Assembly (NCBI GenBank): GCA_026027325.1
Contig: JAMSLZ010000021.1
Location: 1 to 64,000, forward strand
DNA: 64,000 nucleotides
Reading direction: 5' to 3'
Source: Actinomucor elegans
Taxonomy: Eukaryota; Mucoromycota; Mucoromycetes; Mucorales; Mucoraceae
Shown: in pieces, positions 60,377-64,000 of the stretch
How the letters are laid out: every line of letters begins with the position of its first letter
How positions within the stretch are numbered: position 1 is the stretch's first letter
Program-made: the position numbers and the translations under genes
The notes under the pieces: model-generated
The model's database searches: none
Told to the model about the DNA's origin: nothing
Seen by the model: only the letters and a program-made list of their open reading frames with translations

Positions 60377-63300
60377 TCAAGATCTTGTATTATATGCTTT
60401 AGGTACAAACGATCTGCTGTGTTTATTACGAGCAGGTATTCTTCGCTTGTTGATAGTATTAGGCAGGGATCTACCTGTTGTGCTTGCAATGGTTGCTTGA
60501 CGACGTGTCCAATAGTCTTGAATAGGTTTCTTCGAATCGAAGGTATCAACCGTCTGCCAAGTATTGTATTTTTCTTGGTCATCGTATCCAACCCAATGCA
60601 CGTAATACTCGTATTCACCGTCTGGCAAGAGTCGATGGTTTACAATTGCTTGTACCTCATAATGTTTCTCGTTAAGTTCGCTTTCAGATCGTTGATCTCC
60701 TGATTGAATCAGTCTTATCTGATGCGTAGGTACATCACGAGATAATAAAGAGCCAGTGAGATCTTCTAAAATGTAACTACCATGCTTGGTGTAGCCTTTA
60801 ATGATAAAAGGACCTAACCATCTGGGTTGCAGTTTAGATGATTTGAGTACGTTCACAATCATAACTTTAGAATTAAGAGGGTACTTTGTTTCAATGATCT
60901 TGTTATTCTTTTGGAATTTTAAATGATCGTTTAATTGTGTCTCTTTAATGCGTTTAGCAATAGAAGGAATAATGACATCTTTGACATATTTCAGCTTCTT
61001 ATCAATGAGTTTACTATCAGATTTCTCGATATTGATGGTAGGTTTTACATCCGTGTAGTCGATAAAGTCATTAGGCTGTCTATTGAACATAACCGCAAAA
61101 GGACGAGATTTATGCAATCGCGAATACTGACAATTGACAGAGTATTGGATCACGTCTAAATACAAATCCCAAGATTCAGGTTCAACAGCATTAGCAGTTA
61201 ACGCTTTGATGATACTACGTTTACAGATGCCAACATAGCTTTCTACTACACTGTTTCCAGTAGGAGTATAGGGCAAGCTAAGCCGTCTATCCATGCCACT
61301 CATTTGTATAAATTGTTTAACCACTTCATTCACAAATTCCATACCATTGTCATGCGTGATGATCCGAGGGAATCCGAACTGACAACATATGTGAAGTAAT
61401 TCTTTTGCTACACTGTAACTACTCTTGTCAGGGAGTGCACGTAGAATTGTAAATCGACTAAAGTAATCTACTACAACTAACATAAAGTTATTACCACGAG
61501 ATGATGTAGTATTGAAATCACCGAGATCTATACAGATATGATCGAAGACACCGTCAGGCAACACGCTTCTAGGAGGGTGATAACCAACTCGATAGATACC
61601 ATGTGCTTGGCAAGCTTCACAATCATTGATAACTCTTTGAATGTCTTGTCGCAAATTAGTCCAATGTAATTTGTAATCATTGTGAATAGTTTTCTCAATT
61701 GCATTTACGCCAAAATGGCCAAGCAAGTGTGCTTTCATAATAATAGAAACGCGATCCTTTTCAGGTGGTGTCATATAATCAGCATATTGCATTGCGCGAG
61801 AAATAAGAGGTGTCTTATTGTAACTATCGAACGATGTAGTATTGGATGAGTCAATGTGGTTGGATGATGTATTGGTATTATCATCGTAGTTTGTAGAAAC
61901 TGTTGGGAAAGATGAAAAGGCGTAATTTCCTTTTGTTTTATTTTCAGTCCCGTTTCTAGCAGATAGTATTCTTTTGCGTGACTTGTTTTTATCTGTAGGA
62001 TACCGTATTTGCAGTTTACGTTCAGAACGCGTGGTATTATATCTTTTCTTATGGTTCTCAAATATGTTTTGATGGTTAACAATATTTCCACCCTCCTCCA
62101 GACTGTTGGGTTCGTCATCAGAAAACAGTCGACTAAGAGTATCGGGAATGATGTTCTTAATTCCAGGAATATGAACAACATCGAATGTAAAAGAAAAAAT
62201 AGTGTCCCACCAAGTCAGCATCAAGGTGTTGGGGGTGCTTTGATCATGTAAAAAGATAAGGCTTTTATGATCAGTATGCAAAGTGAATTTAATACCGAAT
62301 AACCATTTATGATACTTAGTCAACATGTAGACAATAGCAAGTAATTCTCGTTTTGTTGTACTGTAATTCATTTCGGAGGTAGATAGCTTGCGAGAAGCCA
62401 TAGTCACATAATGAACCGTATCATTTTTGATATAGTAAATGACTCCACCAATACCAGTTTTAGACGCGTCAGTTGCGACATGGAAACGGTAGCGAAAGTC
62501 AGGAGGAGATAACACGAGAGCAGACGACAAGGCTGCTTGCAAGTTGCGAAAAGCTTGCGTGTGTTTGTCAGACCATATAGCTGCAAGTGATTTACTACTG
62601 CGTAACTCATCAAGTGGAGCTGCTAAACGACTGTATCCAGGAATCGCAGAACGAAAGTAATTGAAGTAACCTAAGTATCGCATAATGTCTTTACCCGTCT
62701 GAGGAAGAGGCCAGGTGTGTACATTTGATACTTTTCTTGGATCAGGCATCAATTTACCATCTACAATTGACCAACCCAAAATGTGAATACTTTTCTGAGC
62801 AAGTACAATCTTTTCTGGAGAAAGTTGAAGATTTGCGTTTGTGAGGCGACGGATAACTTCGGCTACACAATCAGTATGATGTGCTAGAGAATCATTGGTA
62901 CTGATGCAAATGTCATCGATATAGATCGTTACGTAAGGAAGGTCACTGAACAAGTTAGTTAAGGTCCTTTGTACCAAATTAGCAATAAAGGACACACCGA
63001 AACATACTTTGCGAAAAGTATATTGCAAGTTAGTAAAAGGACACATAAAGTTTAACTTGCTTTTGTGAGCAGGGTCAACGAGGAAGCTAGTGAAGCAAGA
63101 ATGGATATCGATACTAGTAATGATTTTGGCATTACTTAAGCGTTCATGGATGTCCGAAATGAGAGGTATATTGTACTTATCCGTACTAATAAGAATCGAG
63201 TTTAACTCACGAACATCAGCTACTACTCTAGGTTTCTTAAACGAATAGATACCATCAGCATTTTTCTTACTAACACATAGAAGGGGAGAATTAAAGCCGG

Positions 63301-64000
63301 TGTGACTTTGTGCAATTTCTATTACACCTTCATTTTTCCAAGTTTCAATTTGATCTAATACGGATTGCTTGTAGGCAATAGGAATTGGGTATGGCTTACG
63401 GTAAGCTACTTTACCGGGTTGCGTTTCCAATTGTACTATTGCGCCAGGCAAATTGCAGTAGGTATTCTTCAAATCGATATTAGCGTTTGCAGCTAACAGT
63501 GGTTTAAGTTTAGATTGCATCAATTGGCGTTCATCAGCAGTACCAAAAGGACTATTATTAGGTTTGATATCTTCAGGATCGATTGGTGATGGCAATGCAG
63601 GACCAGTATGATCATCCCAAGTTGATACCAACCCAGTGATAGCGATGTTAAGAAGAGGCATAATGTCAAGACCAAATAAAATAGGCGCACTATCGTCCTC
63701 TGTATAGAAATCAAACAATTCAAATTTATGCTTCAATTGTATTTTATTGTACAAAATGTTCAAAGAAGTATAACCAATCCTAGGTTGTTGCGTGTTAACA
63801 TGACCAAGCTGAACCGTACCAGATGAAGGCGTAAAGCCAACACCAAGAGAACGAAAGAAGCGAGGAGAACATATGCTGAACGTACAGCCTGTATCCAAGT
63901 ATGCGTAGACGCGAATGTTCTGCACAACAATAGGTAAAAGAATCGCATTAGATCTTTGTTTGGGTAAATTTGAAAATATGTTTGACTTACAAAGTTGTGC
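60377..64000 (-). CDS. Pol of Gypsy-C (protease, RT, RNase H, integrase, chromodomain), 5' end outside window
   Basis: The frame is open from the window edge to the stop at 60377, over 1200 residues without a break; the true start is to the right. Order on the minus strand: protease with LDTGCTFS (about 63.9 kb), RT with catalytic YIDD (about 62.9 kb), RNase H with ATDASKTG (about 62.5 kb), integrase zinc site HLLGHFG...CEACQ (about 61.7 kb), catalytic Asp in CIDLGDF, Asp in THDNGMEF and Glu in SVVESYV (61.5-61.2 kb), then a chromodomain with WVGYDDQEKYNTW (about 60.6 kb). It is a close relative of Gypsy-B and shows what its undamaged pol looked like. All catalytic residues are present, so it may be active. 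Confidence 0.95.
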   Translation of the reverse strand, partial: AQLCKSNIFSNLPKQRSNAILLPIVVQNIRVYAYLDTGCTFSICSPRFFRSLGVGFTPSSGTVQLGHVNTQQPRIGYTSLNILYNKIQLKHKFELFDFYTEDDSAPILFGLDIMPLLNIAITGLVSTWDDHTGPALPSPIDPEDIKPNNSPFGTADERQLMQSKLKPLLAANANIDLKNTYCNLPGAIVQLETQPGKVAYRKPYPIPIAYKQSVLDQIETWKNEGVIEIAQSHTGFNSPLLCVSKKNADGIYSFKKPRVVADVRELNSILISTDKYNIPLISDIHERLSNAKIITSIDIHSCFTSFLVDPAHKSKLNFMCPFTNLQYTFRKVCFGVSFIANLVQRTLTNLFSDLPYVTIYIDDICISTNDSLAHHTDCVAEVIRRLTNANLQLSPEKIVLAQKSIHILGWSIVDGKLMPDPRKVSNVHTWPLPQTGKDIMRYLGYFNYFRSAIPGYSRLAAPLDELRSSKSLAAIWSDKHTQAFRNLQAALSSALVLSPPDFRYRFHVATDASKTGIGGVIYYIKNDTVHYVTMASRKLSTSEMNYSTTKRELLAIVYMLTKYHKWLFGIKFTLHTDHKSLIFLHDQSTPNTLMLTWWDTIFSFTFDVVHIPGIKNIIPDTLSRLFSDDEPNSLEEGGNIVNHQNIFENHKKRYNTTRSERKLQIRYPTDKNKSRKRILSARNGTENKTKGNYAFSSFPTVSTNYDDNTNTSSNHIDSSNTTSFDSYNKTPLISRAMQYADYMTPPEKDRVSIIMKAHLLGHFGVNAIEKTIHNDYKLHWTNLRQDIQRVINDCEACQAHGIYRVGYHPPRSVLPDGVFDHICIDLGDFNTTSSRGNNFMLVVVDYFSRFTILRALPDKSSYSVAKELLHICCQFGFPRIITHDNGMEFVNEVVKQFIQMSGMDRRLSLPYTPTGNSVVESYVGICKRSIIKALTANAVEPESWDLYLDVIQYSVNCQYSRLHKSRPFAVMFNRQPNDFIDYTDVKPTINIEKSDSKLIDKKLKYVKDVIIPSIAKRIKETQLNDHLKFQKNNKIIETKYPLNSKVMIVNVLKSSKLQPRWLGPFIIKGYTKHGSYILEDLTGSLLSRDVPTHQIRLIQSGDQRSESELNEKHYEVQAIVNHRLLPDGEYEYYVHWVGYDDQEKYNTWQTVDTFDSKKPIQDYWTRRQATIASTTGRSLPNTINKRRIPARNKHSRSFVPKAYNTRS

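Larger units (their letters stand above)
59662..64000 (-). mobile_element. Gypsy-C chromovirus (3' part; 5' end outside window)
   Basis: On the minus strand: pol, a polypurine tract CTGGAAGGGGGCAA, then the 3' LTR. Inserted in the piggyBac gene. TSD cannot be checked because the other end is outside the window. Confidence 0.93.

Overview
The window is a repeat-dominated, AT-rich stretch of a eukaryotic nuclear genome, most likely a filamentous fungus and probably Mucoromycota (inference: chromodomain Ty3/gypsy elements, piggyBac, Merlin/IS1595-like and several Tc1/mariner families, one short 55-bp intron, a tRNA without an encoded CCA). I see no convincing ordinary host protein gene. The only clear host gene is a tRNA-Lys(CTT) at 44697-44769. 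Nearly everything else is a transposable element or part of one, and most boundaries can be fixed to the base from target-site duplications (TSDs).

Layout. 1-132: end of an AT-rich chromodomain polyprotein. 511-7434: Tc1 remnant with a complete, apparently intact chromovirus (Gypsy-1, 1161-7325, TSD ATGGG) inserted in its terminal repeat. 7548-8393: gag fragment joined to an LTR. 8433-14244: Tc1-A (DD34E) split by a Gypsy-1 solo LTR (8889-12986, TSD GGGTT), which is itself split by a Tc1-D element (9324-10984) and a Merlin-like element (11019-12938, TSD AAAGTATT). 14737-22376: Tc1-B (DD34E) split by a 5.5-kb Mutator-like element (15068-20548, 9-bp TSD TTTTGGCAC) that carries a second Tc1-D copy, a 30-bp minisatellite and a small two-exon gene. 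22558-44686: tandem head-to-tail array of three Ty3/gypsy copies sharing four 1092-bp LTRs (TSD AAAG), the middle copy split by Tc1-C (32556-34202); the array abuts the tRNA-Lys gene. 44856-45725: solo LTR (TSD GTGTG) with another solo LTR inside it (TSD GAATG). 45788-53981: Gypsy-B chromovirus (TSD ATCTT, identical LTRs, decayed pol) carrying a second Merlin-like element (46188-48267, TSD GGTTTATT). 54295-55844: truncated Tc1-C with a solo LTR (TSD CAGAT). 55968-57497: third Merlin-like element (TSD AGTTTTTC), without a transposase but with the family's second ORF. 58143-59661: decayed piggyBac transposase interrupted by Gypsy-C, a chromovirus whose pol is open from 60377 to the window end.

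How the parts relate. Autonomous copies (Gypsy-1, the array copies, Gypsy-C) coexist with decayed ones that still moved recently. The most unusual items are the LTR-sharing array placed 6 bp from a tRNA 5' end, the Merlin-like elements that keep a second unknown protein even when the transposase is lost, and the Mutator-like element with long structured ends and cargo. Several otherwise intact ORFs are broken only by length changes in A/T homopolymers, so some frameshifts may be assembly errors.
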